A DNA stretch of 64,000 nucleotides from Bacteroides coprosuis DSM 18011 (GTDB taxonomy: Bacteria; Bacteroidota; Bacteroidia; Bacteroidales; Bacteroidaceae): positions 1,976,780 to 2,040,779 of the forward strand of contig CM001167.1 in NCBI GenBank assembly GCA_000212915.1, written 5' to 3'. The position numbers and the translations under genes were made by a program. The first letter of the stretch is position 1. Each line of letters begins with the position of its first letter. This document shows positions 27,594-36,134 of this stretch, piece by piece. Below the pieces are notes generated by a model. That model saw nothing but the letters and a program-made list of their open reading frames with translations, was not told the origin of the DNA and did no database searches.

Positions 27594-29189
27594 TTACTCT
27601 GATATGATTTCTAAATCATCAAGCAAAAGTGTACTGCCATTCGCTCCCGAGAAAAGGTGGCTTTTGTAACTTGATGTGATGTAGAAAGCGATGCGGTACT
27701 CTTTGCTGTAACTAAATTCTTTATCAGCATTAAACTCTATAGGGATAGAAAACTCTTGATACGAGGTTTGGTGTGCCGAACTCTTAAACTCCCCTATTGC
27801 TACTACTTTATCTGAAATCTGATTGATATCTGTTTTAGCAATATCTGCCAAACTCAGCACTTCTTCTTCATTGAAGCGATTGTCAACTTGAAATACCACG
27901 ACACGTATTAATAGGGCATCTTCTGTATCGTTTCTTTCTATGACGTTAGTAGGATTAGAAATATCTAAACACAGAGAATAAGGGGTGCCACTTTTATATT
28001 TGTAATACCCTTTTAGAGCTATTGGTTTGTAGTTTACAGGAAAGCCCATCTTAATATTCCCCAGATAGGGGAAGTTATTAAAATCGAATTCATGAGTGCC
28101 CGAGTACAACATACCACCCACTATAGCTGGAACTCCATAGATGTTGCTTTCACGCATACGCATTGTTTGTAATGAAGCAGCGTGTGATCCCGAATGGGCA
28201 TCAGATACTGCAGTTACACCAAAATGATCTGCTGGCTTAATAGGCACTGATTCATCTTCGGAGGTAGTGGGATTATTCATTAAATTGGCAAAGGCAGCAT
28301 CACTGCTACTCCACATTAAACGATTTTGCCCCAGGGGTAATGTGTATTGGCAAGTTGGATCTAAATGGGTATTCTTATTCTCCCAATCTTCAAAGTTTAT
28401 CACACTTAAACGATCGAAGAATGTTACTTTATACACATTGGTCACGATACCATCTTGCGAGGTTACAGTAAAAATAACGGGATTGGTAAAATCGAGAGGT
28501 GTACCACTTGCTGGACTAACTTTAGCTCCTTCAGATACTTCAAAGATAGGTTTTAAATGCTTTAAGTCTTCGGTCGTAGCTTCTTTGGATAGAGCAAGCT
28601 TTATCTCTCTGGTATCGGTATAAAGGCGAGAACCTTCTCCTATAATTAAGTTACTTTCTATACCAAACTCTGTAATGTTTGCTTCAGAACTCAAATCACC
28701 CTCTAGCTTAGTACCTTTGAATACAAACTTCTTTTTACCAAGATCGCTGGGGATAAGGAAATGAATGGTTCCTTCGGCATCCAACTGCTCTTTGTCTATT
28801 GTACCATTTAGTGTAATTTCAAATTCAAGCTCCTTTGCCTCTTCAGTTCCTACAGTTACTGTTTGCTGGCTGCTTAAAGTTACGATACCACCAAACTCTT
28901 CAATAGATGCCTTTATATCTTCTAAAGTCACAGATAATCGACCTTCTTTCCAATGCAGATTGTTTATTTGAATATCAACATGTTCGTCTTTACTCTTCTT
29001 TACATAGACTTTCTGAGGAAGAGGTGTTGGGTCGGCACTACCTATTCTATAAGTAAGATTCCCCATATATACGCCATTATTCTCGTTGCCAATTGTAGGA
29101 TAATCATCGAGATCATCCTCTTCTGAACAGGATACTAAACTACCTACCAGCATGCAGCAGATAAATAGGTAAAGCCAATTCTTCTTCAT
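27594..29189 (-). CDS. PCMD-domain lipoprotein 1 (calycin-like, DUF5018-like, PCMD)
   Basis: A 531-residue lipoprotein (lipobox SLVSC-S) with three parts. Residues about 38-160 form a calycin-like barrel (GVYMGNLTYRIG, later TIHFLIPSDLGKKKFVFKG). Residues about 172-262 are a DUF5018-like beta domain (ITEFGIE; ASGTPLDFTNPVIFTVTSQD). Residues about 265-531 are a PCMD (putative carbohydrate metabolism) domain with the closing GSTLLLDDLEI. The same trio occurs in the gene at 46828-48342. It is probably exposed on the surface and binds glycan or another ligand; no catalytic residues can be named. It sits next to the fimbrial locus but is separately terminated. Confidence 0.82.
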   Translation of the reverse strand: MKKNWLYLFICCMLVGSLVSCSEEDDLDDYPTIGNENNGVYMGNLTYRIGSADPTPLPQKVYVKKSKDEHVDIQINNLHWKEGRLSVTLEDIKASIEEFGGIVTLSSQQTVTVGTEEAKELEFEITLNGTIDKEQLDAEGTIHFLIPSDLGKKKFVFKGTKLEGDLSSEANITEFGIESNLIIGEGSRLYTDTREIKLALSKEATTEDLKHLKPIFEVSEGAKVSPASGTPLDFTNPVIFTVTSQDGIVTNVYKVTFFDRLSVINFEDWENKNTHLDPTCQYTLPLGQNRLMWSSSDAAFANLMNNPTTSEDESVPIKPADHFGVTAVSDAHSGSHAASLQTMRMRESNIYGVPAIVGGMLYSGTHEFDFNNFPYLGNIKMGFPVNYKPIALKGYYKYKSGTPYSLCLDISNPTNVIERNDTEDALLIRVVVFQVDNRFNEEEVLSLADIAKTDINQISDKVVAIGEFKSSAHQTSYQEFSIPIEFNADKEFSYSKEYRIAFYITSSYKSHLFSGANGSTLLLDDLEIISE

Positions 29190-29533
29190 GTATTATCAGT
29201 TTTAATATTTCGTATTCACTAAGAAGAGTCTATAATAATGATAAAATCTCTTTCTTCATTTTTAGGGAAGATAGGTATCTTACTTGAAGCCTCTTCTACA
29301 AACAAAGGTACAAACATCTCCTAAACTTTTTACAAAATATATAAAAAGAACTACATCTCTTTCTCTGTAAAAGATTCAGTTTGCATAAACAGCAGTATTT
29401 TATACTTCTTTGTCATTAAAAGGATGCTTTTAATGTTAAAATAAAGCCAATTTCAGCATTCTATACTCAAAAAGGTAAACCAAATAGCACAGAACTTTGT
29501 ATTATATATAAACCCACTAACTAGTAAATAAAT
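29190..29533. other. Divergent spacer
   Basis: About 340 AT-rich bases between divergently transcribed genes; promoters of both must lie here but I see no full consensus match and no other structure. Confidence 0.4.
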
Positions 29534-30066
29534 ATGAGAAAGTCAATTATTCTAATTTTTACATTAGTGTTGATGTTTCCTTTAACTAGCTTAGCGCAGC
29601 GTGGAGATGTACTCCGCAGTTTGTCTGATTCTTTTGATAAAAGTAAGGAAGCACTCAACTATACTGTTTCTGCCATAGAAAACATGACAGAAGCTTATAA
29701 AAATATATCAACTAATAATGCGGCACGTTTTGTCACATTGGTATATTCCAATTTATCTTATAGTAGTAAATCGGTTCAACAAGCCTTACAAAGTGCCAAC
29801 GAAGCAGAAACATCTGCCGAACAGATGAATTGCCTTACAGTGAAAGAGTCTGTTCGTTCCGCTAAAGCTTTACTTGAAAGTGCAGAGCAAGGACTCGACA
29901 ATGCCCTTCTTTTGCCAAACAAGCCAAAGAGGAGAATGAAAAAGCTCAAGTGGATGCCAATTTGAAGCAGACCATCTCTCCTATTGAAATGATAGTTAAG
30001 GATATTAACGAAGCTCTAGATTTATTTAATGGTGCAGCCTACGAATTAAATCAGTGCACCGACTGA
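29534..30066 (+). pseudogene. Secreted helical protein, single-base frameshift
   Basis: The first 127 codons encode a signal peptide (LTSLAQ cleavage region) and a helical mature part (SLSDSFDKSKEAL; SNLSYSSKSVQQAL). Near 29912, after DNALLL, the frame runs into an Arg/Lys-rich tail and stops at 29965. In the +2 frame the helical pattern continues smoothly as AKQAKEENEKAQVDANL and ends ELNQCTD at the TGA at 30064-30066, for about 177 residues in total. One missing base near TTTTGCC would restore the frame. Either a recent loss-of-function change or a sequence error. The family is not recognised. Confidence 0.75.
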
Positions 30067-30215
30067 CATAAACCGCTTTGTGGATTAATAAAAGCAATAA
30101 AATAGATTCTTGTAAATTCAAAATTAAAAGGAAGGCTCTCTAGTCTTCCTTTTATTCTATCACTTCGATAAGTAAATCTATCTTATAAATATCTTGAGAA
30201 AGAAAGGAAACCTCT

Positions 30216-30578
30216 TTACTCATCGTAGATAATCTCGTACTTTCCTGTTACCACAATCACATATTTATAGGTACTCAATATGTATGTATCGCACTCATCC
30301 GAATCGGATACACGAGCTTTATCAAAAGCAGATTTCAAATCTTTCTCATAAGCAAACTCATCGTAAGGAGTAATCTGTAAATTTTGCACATTGGAAAAAC
30401 GAAAAACCAATGTAACTTCTTTCTTCACATTATCCTGCCTAGGTCGGCAAGCCGAAAGTTGCAATGTCGTAGTAATCTCCAAATATAAAGGGTGCATACT
30501 CAGATCTACATCTTGTACTCTCAAGGCATCTCGCCCATAGATGGTACCATATAAAGTTTGAATTGAAGATGTTTTCAT
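30216..30578 (-). CDS. Hypothetical protein (120 aa)
   Basis: A 120-residue protein without signal peptide or transmembrane helix. It alternates strand-like segments (PLYLEITTTLQLSAC; EVTLVFRFSNVQNLQI) with a helical acidic stretch (DEFAYEKDLKSAFDKA) and ends in a strand (YKYVIVVTGKYEIIYDE), suggesting a small beta-rich cytoplasmic domain. Natural amino-acid composition and the ATG after an AT-rich leader support coding. Neither family nor partner is recognised. Confidence 0.6.
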   Translation of the reverse strand: MKTSSIQTLYGTIYGRDALRVQDVDLSMHPLYLEITTTLQLSACRPRQDNVKKEVTLVFRFSNVQNLQITPYDEFAYEKDLKSAFDKARVSDSDECDTYILSTYKYVIVVTGKYEIIYDE

Positions 30579-30836
30579 AATTCTAATTTTAAGAAAAGCT
30601 AATACTTATAAAACGAGATATCTCTCCAAAAGGTTTAAAGCAAAGAAGCTTCTTCTTTTAGGTCTATTTTGGTATTAAACTAATGACTGATAGCCAACCC
30701 CGAAATTGAGATTTACATCCATAGACCGAAGAATAATTAGCCCATGAATAAGGCTTGTAAAAACCTATAAATCAATAGGATATTAAGATTGTAATATTCC
30801 TCTCAAAAGATTTTAAAATATTATTGACCGAATCAG

Positions 30837-30866
30837 TTTGTATATTCAAATCTTTATTTACATTTG
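30837..30866 (+). promoter_or_regulatory. Predicted promoter of the acidic protein gene
   Basis: TTTG at 30837-30840, 18 bases, then TACATTTG at 30859-30866, an exact TAnnTTTG. Transcription would start near 30873, which excludes the upstream in-frame ATG at 30864 and leaves a 20-base leader before the ATG at 30894. Confidence 0.7.
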
Positions 30867-30893
30867 CGCCCGAAAACTCTTAATTTAAGAAAC

Positions 30894-31145
30894 ATGAAGA
30901 AAGATACATATGATGATTTCGATGACTTAGATGATATTCAAGGCTTCGATAACAACAATGATTATTATCAAGATTTTGATGATAATGACAACTTTGATGA
31001 TGAAGATTTCAAAGATGATGATTCATATGAAATGATAGATTCATACCTCCTAGATGAAAAGGACTGGGATGAAGACAAGGCATGGGATGACGATGAAGAT
31101 GACAACTTCATTGATGAAGAATCCGAAGATAAATGGGAAGATTAA
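30894..31145 (+). CDS. Highly acidic small protein (83 aa)
   Basis: Start chosen at 30894 because the predicted promoter overlaps the alternative ATG at 30864. The 83-residue product contains 32 Asp and 9 Glu, so about half of all residues are acidic, with few basic residues and repeated aromatic positions (DDFDDL, YYQDFDDN, KDWDED, KAWDDD). No signal peptide. A consensus promoter in front and a terminator at 31188-31217 behind make it a complete single-gene unit. Such composition is seen in DNA-mimic proteins, in histone-like-protein antagonists and in cation-binding tails; no choice can be made from sequence. Likely disordered at least in part. Confidence 0.7.
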   Translation: MKKDTYDDFDDLDDIQGFDNNNDYYQDFDDNDNFDDEDFKDDDSYEMIDSYLLDEKDWDEDKAWDDDEDDNFIDEESEDKWED

Positions 31146-31187
31146 AAAAATAATCCTGTTTTATATTTCATTAAAAAAAAGTCGATT

Positions 31188-31217
31188 AAGGAGGTATCAG
31201 CGGATATCTCCTTTTTT
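31188..31217 (+). terminator. Terminator of the acidic protein gene
   Basis: AAGGAGGTATC and GATATCTCCTT pair (one G-T) around a 4-nt loop, followed by TTTT. Confidence 0.8.
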
Positions 31218-31326
31218 GTTTTATGAATTGGAGAATAGTCAATCTTTAGAAAAAGAAGCATTTCCCATCCTATTTTCTAGTCTCAAATACTAGGCAATCA
31301 TTGTCCTTTTTAAAGGAGTATTGATT

Positions 31327-31383
31327 TATTCTGACACCGACATGATAACGACATGTCGGTGTCATGATGATACGATGACCTAG
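31327..31383. repeat. Dispersed TGTCGGTGTCA element, cluster D (2 units, perfect inverted pair)
   Basis: TGACACCGACATG at 31332-31344 and CATGTCGGTGTCA at 31352-31364 form a 13-bp perfect inverted repeat with a 7-nt spacer (ATAACGA). The right unit continues as TGATGATACGATGACCTAG; the 32 bases 31352-31383 are identical, in inverse orientation, to 7258-7289 of cluster B. It lies between convergent genes and has no T tract, so it is not a normal terminator. Confidence 0.9.
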
Positions 31384-31444
31384 TCAAAGCATCTTCATAG
31401 CCTTATAACTCAGCACCTTTCTATCTAGGAAAATATTGCCCTAT

Positions 31445-32341
31445 TTAGTCTGCCGGAAGAGTTAAAATGGACTTCGGAAATAAGTAAATAACTTGATTTT
31501 GTGTATCTATAAAGAAGGACTGAAATTGGTGAAAGAACCCCATACCCAGATGATTGAATTTAGACTCAAGAACGATAAGAGGATATACTTTTAAATGATT
31601 GATCTGAGCCTCATCATAATAATATACCTGAGTCGGTTTTCGTTTATCAAAGAGGGACATAAGCTCTTCGCTCTCTATCTTTGAGGGAGTCAGTACCTTA
31701 TTTAAGCGACGGATATTCTTGGCTGTTAGTGAGAGGTATGTGTTACTACCCGTATCTATCATCACTTTAAACTCCTTCCCATGGATACTCAATTTTACCG
31801 TAGGCTGTTTTGGGTTTGAATAGTGTAACTCAATAGTCTTCTGCTCTTTCAAAAAAGAAGGAATAGAATCAGGAGGATAAACAGATAAAGAGTTTTGATC
31901 TAAATTAAAAAACCAATTGGCACTACTAATGATGTTCATGCCTATAATCCCCTTTGGAAAATATTGATGTACCACTTGTTCGGGTATAGCCTTTAGAGGA
32001 AGATGAGCAAACACAGCATGATCAATCTCTAACGCCCCTACTTTTATCTGAGCGTGCATATAAAGTTTACCTCTTTTCAATCTACCGTTAGCATCAGAAA
32101 GTAGTCGGTGTGATACTGTTCGAAACGTAGTATCTAGGCTATCGGCATCAAGGAGTAAAGAATAAACACAGCCCGTATCCCATAGGTACTCATCAGATGA
32201 AATTAGATGAATAGAATTGGAGTCGAGAGGTATGGTACAAGGTTGTACAATAGATTTACCCCAATGTGGACTTTTACAAGAATAAAAAAGAAGCAGGGTA
32301 AACACCCCCAAAAATGTCAAACAAAAGAATCTTTTATACAT
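31445..32341 (-). CDS. Retropepsin-like aspartyl protease-fold lipoprotein
   Basis: A 298-residue lipoprotein (hydrophobic start, lipobox LLFYSC-K at Cys22). It holds two copies of the aspartyl-protease half-site: LWDTGCVYSLLL (about 53-64) with GIIGMNII later, and MIDTGSNTYLSLT (about 194-206) with LGMGFF later. Each has the D-T-G triad, so a pseudo-twofold pepsin-like arrangement within one chain is possible, although bacterial retropepsin-like proteins usually have a single half and dimerise. Expected in the periplasm or outer membrane. It follows a 126-residue gene by 6 bases, probably in one operon. Protease activity is not certain. Confidence 0.75.
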   Translation of the reverse strand: MYKRFFCLTFLGVFTLLLFYSCKSPHWGKSIVQPCTIPLDSNSIHLISSDEYLWDTGCVYSLLLDADSLDTTFRTVSHRLLSDANGRLKRGKLYMHAQIKVGALEIDHAVFAHLPLKAIPEQVVHQYFPKGIIGMNIISSANWFFNLDQNSLSVYPPDSIPSFLKEQKTIELHYSNPKQPTVKLSIHGKEFKVMIDTGSNTYLSLTAKNIRRLNKVLTPSKIESEELMSLFDKRKPTQVYYYDEAQINHLKVYPLIVLESKFNHLGMGFFHQFQSFFIDTQNQVIYLFPKSILTLPAD

Positions 32342-32347
32342 AGTTAC

Positions 32348-32728
32348 TCAAATCACCATCTCTAAAATTACTTTATTATCGAATATTTCAAAAGAATGAA
32401 TACGATAAATATTAAGAAAACCTTTCAAGCCAATGATCTCTTTGAGGTTCAGTTGAATTTCCTTCTTAGCAACATTCCATTGGAGTACATCACTCTTAAA
32501 TTTCTCTTTCATAAAGAACTTTGTACCCCGAACCACCAGATGTGTCAAGGGATTTATCTTATAGCCGAAAAGCACAGAATAATCGTCAACATGAAGCACA
32601 TTGATTTTGAAAGTAGTCATATAGCTTACTTTTACTTTATTGAAATCAGAGTACTCAATGTCTATGGATACCTTAAAGTAAGATTGGATAAACTGCTCAA
32701 GCTCTGGAATAGTTATTTCTATCTTCAT
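32348..32728 (-). CDS. Hypothetical protein (126 aa)
   Basis: A 126-residue protein, no signal peptide. It starts MKIEITIPELEQFIQSYFKV and contains alternating strands (KVKVSYMTTFKINVLHV; LNLKEIIGLKGFL; FEIFDNKVILEMVI). It resembles small conserved Bacteroidota proteins of unknown function. The other strand is also open here, but that frame has a poor composition; the minus-strand frame has amphipathic strands and a 6-base link to the next gene, so I take it as the real one. Confidence 0.6.
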   Translation of the reverse strand: MKIEITIPELEQFIQSYFKVSIDIEYSDFNKVKVSYMTTFKINVLHVDDYSVLFGYKINPLTHLVVRGTKFFMKEKFKSDVLQWNVAKKEIQLNLKEIIGLKGFLNIYRIHSFEIFDNKVILEMVI

Positions 32729-32856
32729 ACGTTTCTTTCATCAGTCCTCAGTTCAATATAAGAATAATTAATGAATACTTCTCACGCAAGAGGTATTTAG
32801 TGTCCAAGCATAATTACCCCAGTTGCTTTACATACAAAGAATCATTTATAAACGGC

Positions 32857-33891
32857 TTATTCAATCAGCATCTCTTGCATCAACTTTAATATTTCGGTTA
32901 CACTTACCTCACCTGAATTCACAGCCTTACTACCCACATTATAAGGGCGATAAACCTCAATAGGGGTAATATTAAATAAAGCCAGAGTAGGAATACGAGA
33001 AGCACTTGCTAAGTGCATTACTCCACAATCTGCTGTTAAGAATAAAGCTCCACAAGAGAGAACAGCCGACATTTCACGAAGGTTCTTACTATAATAGCTA
33101 GCCGCTTTAAAATCGATTTGAGAGATGTTTTCTTTGGGAAGGACTTCTATTAAGTTGTACTCAGGGAAAGTTTGTTCCAGCTGATTGTAAAACTGTTTCC
33201 ACCACTCTTTGGTGAAACATTTCTTACCAGTAGCATAGGTATAAAAAAAGAGAGTAGGCTTATTATTCTTTACCAAAGAGCGATAAATCTCTTCACCTCG
33301 ATGAATCTCTTCTGTACTCAAATTTAAGGAAAGCTCAGGAATGTTTTTGACTTTTTCATTATGGATAATCTGCCTAAAATTATAGACAGGATACTTAGCC
33401 ATATGCCTATAATCTGGATATTTCTGTTCCAAAGCTGCATCTGATTCACCAAAACTTCGGTAAGTAGCACGGGCAAAAAAAGTGGATAGCCTACCAGATG
33501 AAGAATCGGGCATAGTATTTAAAACTAAATCATAATGCTCCTTTCTTATTTTAAACCACGATTTAAGGTACTTATACAGATTCTTAAAGGGCTTTCCTGG
33601 AAGCGTTAAAATATGATCTACTTGATTGTAGTTTTTATACAGAATTGAGGCTACTCCACCCCTCACAAATAGATCCACTTTAGCTTGAGGGAATACATCT
33701 TCAATCTCTTGTAATAAGGGGGTTATCATGAGTAAATTACCTAGCCTAGAGTTTGGTCGATTAATCAGAATACGAATAGGCTTTCCCGATGCTTGAAGAG
33801 CCGATAAATCATTCTTATGTATAGATGTTCCTATATGCTTAGTAAGGGAGTACAATATCTTTTTACGAAGAGCATTTATTTCCTTTTTCAT
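32857..33891 (-). CDS. Glycosyltransferase family 9 (heptosyltransferase-like)
   Basis: A 344-residue GT-B fold enzyme of family 9, which adds heptose or related sugars to lipopolysaccharide core at the inner face of the cytoplasmic membrane. The N-terminal domain has RPNSRLGNLLMITPLLQEI (the usual R-x-G-D site, here R-L-G-N, the acidic residue replaced), then KVDLFVRG. The C-terminal donor domain has LFFYTYATGKKCFT, the loop LTADCGVMHLASASRIPTLALF and a final NITPIEVYRPY. Single-gene unit. The sugar is unknown. Confidence 0.85.
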   Translation of the reverse strand: MKKEINALRKKILYSLTKHIGTSIHKNDLSALQASGKPIRILINRPNSRLGNLLMITPLLQEIEDVFPQAKVDLFVRGGVASILYKNYNQVDHILTLPGKPFKNLYKYLKSWFKIRKEHYDLVLNTMPDSSSGRLSTFFARATYRSFGESDAALEQKYPDYRHMAKYPVYNFRQIIHNEKVKNIPELSLNLSTEEIHRGEEIYRSLVKNNKPTLFFYTYATGKKCFTKEWWKQFYNQLEQTFPEYNLIEVLPKENISQIDFKAASYYSKNLREMSAVLSCGALFLTADCGVMHLASASRIPTLALFNITPIEVYRPYNVGSKAVNSGEVSVTEILKLMQEMLIE

Positions 33892-34283
33892 TATAGAGTC
33901 CTCTTTTTATAGATAATCACTACAAAATAACAGCTCATTTTTGTAGAAACTCTAAAGAATTAACTGATACAGAGAGTAATACCATTAAACTTCTCTAAAA
34001 TGACTAAAAATAAGGATATATCTCCTTCTCTGCGTATTTATTTTTTAAATCTCAGACACAAACTTAACTTTATTTCTTCCAATACACTTTACAAAGATGA
34101 GGTTATTATATCCATACAATCTTTTTACTAATACTAATGAAAAATAGAATCCTCTTTGATATTCAAATTTTAACTCAAATAAACACATAAATATCAAGTA
34201 GTTTACTATATTAAGAACAGATAAAAGAATGAATGTACTTAACCACTTTTTCAGTTTTATCTAACCTTATAAAAACGAATACG
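33892..34283. other. Divergent spacer
   Basis: About 390 AT-rich bases between the GT9 gene and the zinc-ribbon gene. No gene, repeat or clear promoter consensus found. Confidence 0.4.
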
Positions 34284-34748
34284 ATGAATAAGTTATATTC
34301 TATTTGTCCCTATTGTGGGTCTAAAAATATACACCTATTATCAAAATCTGTGAGTTCAGCAATGGCAACCTCAGAGCCTATCTTTGAGACTTTAAATCTT
34401 GTGCCGTATGCCCACTCAACTATATCTATTCTTAAATGTTATAATTGTGGACATCAGTGTGAGTTAGAAAACAAGAAAACAGAAAGCTACAATACACCTA
34501 TTCAAAGTTCTATTCATAAAAAGGGTCTAAAAAAAGAGCTTTATGTATGTATGAATTGTGGCAAAGAATCATTGCTAGGAGCAACTCCTTTTTGCACAAG
34601 TTGTGGTAAACCTCTTACAGATCAAGAGAAAGTAACTACATCTCCTAAAAGACTAGGACAAGGAGTTCAATTAAACGCTCTTTGGATTACTTTCCTATTT
34701 GTCCTTATAGGACTTGTAGTTTTCGCTTATGTGTATTGGATTTATTAA
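34284..34748 (+). CDS. Double zinc-ribbon membrane protein
   Basis: A 154-residue protein from ATG 34284 (an in-frame ATG at 34233 would add an unlikely 17 residues). The first zinc ribbon is CPYCGSKN (residues 8-15) with CYNCGHQC (about 54-61). The second is CMNCGKES with CTSCGKPL (about 92-115). A single C-terminal transmembrane helix follows (about 132-152). This tail-anchored zinc-ribbon layout is common in Bacteroidota proteins of unknown role. It is followed after 15 bases by a small gene and then a terminator, forming a two-gene unit. Confidence 0.75.
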   Translation: MNKLYSICPYCGSKNIHLLSKSVSSAMATSEPIFETLNLVPYAHSTISILKCYNCGHQCELENKKTESYNTPIQSSIHKKGLKKELYVCMNCGKESLLGATPFCTSCGKPLTDQEKVTTSPKRLGQGVQLNALWITFLFVLIGLVVFAYVYWIY

Positions 34749-34763
34749 TAATTTATTACAGTT

Positions 34764-34967
34764 ATGACAAATGAACAGCTTAACAAGCTAGCCAAACTTC
34801 GTCAGTTGGCACGAAAGCACGAACTTAGTTTTTCCGATTTTAAAGAGGAGATTTTTAAGGCTAACCAAGATCAAGAATTTTATTTTCAATTGAATGGAAA
34901 AGAGAATATTGATCTTTGTGAATACATCGAGGAATTAAATAAACTAAGACTTTTTTGCCACAAGTAA
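34764..34967 (+). CDS. Small helical protein (67 aa)
   Basis: A 67-residue, almost wholly helical protein (MTNEQLNKLAKLRQLARKH; FSDFKEEIFKANQDQEF) with no membrane segment. The gene lies 15 bases after the zinc-ribbon gene and before a strong terminator, so it is its operon partner. No family recognised; partner function unknown. Confidence 0.6.
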   Translation: MTNEQLNKLAKLRQLARKHELSFSDFKEEIFKANQDQEFYFQLNGKENIDLCEYIEELNKLRLFCHK

Positions 34968-34997
34968 TAAATTTATGACTATAACTCTCTACAAAAC

Positions 34998-35045
34998 AAA
35001 ACATCCAGTCTTTCTCCTATAACAGAAAAGACTGGATGTTTTTTT
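34998..35045 (+). terminator. Terminator of the zinc-ribbon unit (probably bidirectional)
   Basis: AAACATCCAGTCTTT and AAAGACTGGATGTTT pair around a short loop; an A tract on one side and T7 on the other let it serve the convergent lipoprotein gene too. Confidence 0.85.
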
Positions 35046-35062
35046 ATTTATATTTCTTTCTA

Positions 35063-36028
35063 TTAAATCAATCGAACGGCTTCTATTACTTTGGTAAACT
35101 CGGTGTCGATAGAATCTTTTACGCCTGTAATAGATATTTGATACCAGCTTCCCTTGTACATAAAGTTGAGTCCTTTCACATAAACATTATTTTGAGGCTC
35201 GGGAGCTTCAAGCTGTAGAGTTTCAAATTCTATAGCATTTCTGTCTTGAAACTGGGTAGATTGACAAGTAATCCCCGATTCTTTCAGGCTCTTGAGGTAG
35301 TTTTCTGTAAAGGCTGCTTCATCTTCATCGGCTCTGAACACCGTGATATTCAGTATTTCTATCGGTTTGTCGCTAAGCATCATCACATAGGCAGCCTGAA
35401 GCTTATTCTTCGTATCCATCCTATTCGTCATGCTGATGAATGTTTTGTCTTGCATCAATTTATAATCGGAACGAATGGCAAAGTTACTTTGTACATACTC
35501 TTTATAGTCTTCTTCTCCCATAACATAATAAGCTTCTTCATGTTCATTCTCTTTGAGCGAGTTGTACAGACGCATTGCCTCAGCTTCCTTCACCCCTACA
35601 CCTTTGTAATAAATAATATAGTCTGATTTCTTTCCTTGCTTGAGCATATACCATTCTTGAACAGCAAGTAACCCTTTGGAAAATTGATAATGAATGATGC
35701 TATCATTTTGGGATACCTTTGTGATGTATGATTTCTTATCTGAATAATCTCTATCGATCTGATCATCGGCTTGAGTAGCAAAAGATTTCTGATTGATGTA
35801 TTTTTCGGGAGTCACTGTAATAAACCGAAAATCAGTATCTTCATTTTCGTGCGTGTACAAAACAATATGAGAAGGGTATTCGCGCTCTTGCAGCCCCGTT
35901 CTTGCCTCAATTGTCAATAGAGAATCCCCCGAATGGTAAGCTTGAAGATGAGTAGATTCTCCACTTCCGCAAGAGGTAACCAACAAAGCAGAGAGCAGTG
36001 TAGCCCCAACACCTATATAATATCGCAT
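35063..36028 (-). CDS. Lipoprotein of paralogous pair, copy B
   Basis: A 321-residue lipoprotein from ATG 36028; an upstream TTG gives a hydrophobic but unlikely extension. Lipobox LLVTSC-G. Shares with the neighbour at 36135-37139 the stretches YHxxDS, HENxD, IRHY or IIHYxxSKG, WYMxKxxK, VRLYNS or MRLYNS, and the closing GLNFMYKGSWYQISITGVKDS. The fold is probably alpha+beta, exposed in the periplasm or at the surface. Function unknown; the pair looks like a tandem duplication that has diverged strongly. Confidence 0.7.
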   Translation of the reverse strand: MRYYIGVGATLLSALLVTSCGSGESTHLQAYHSGDSLLTIEARTGLQEREYPSHIVLYTHENEDTDFRFITVTPEKYINQKSFATQADDQIDRDYSDKKSYITKVSQNDSIIHYQFSKGLLAVQEWYMLKQGKKSDYIIYYKGVGVKEAEAMRLYNSLKENEHEEAYYVMGEEDYKEYVQSNFAIRSDYKLMQDKTFISMTNRMDTKNKLQAAYVMMLSDKPIEILNITVFRADEDEAAFTENYLKSLKESGITCQSTQFQDRNAIEFETLQLEAPEPQNNVYVKGLNFMYKGSWYQISITGVKDSIDTEFTKVIEAVRLI

Positions 36029-36134
36029 AGTTCTTATCTTTTTTTGAGTTTCTATAAAGGTACAATTAAGTAAACACAAAAAAACTCTTAGCAAGCATTT
36101 TTACTAAGAGTTTCTATTTACCTTTTATACCTTA

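Noticed and set aside
31332-31364. Cluster D inverted repeat as a Rho-independent terminator
   Set aside because: It can fold, but there is no T run on either strand, and the same element occurs upstream of genes. The acidic gene already has its own terminator at 31188-31217.
32396-32761. Plus-strand 121-codon frame opposite the 126-residue gene
   Set aside because: Poor composition and no fit to its surroundings; the minus-strand frame has a natural beta-strand pattern and close operon spacing.
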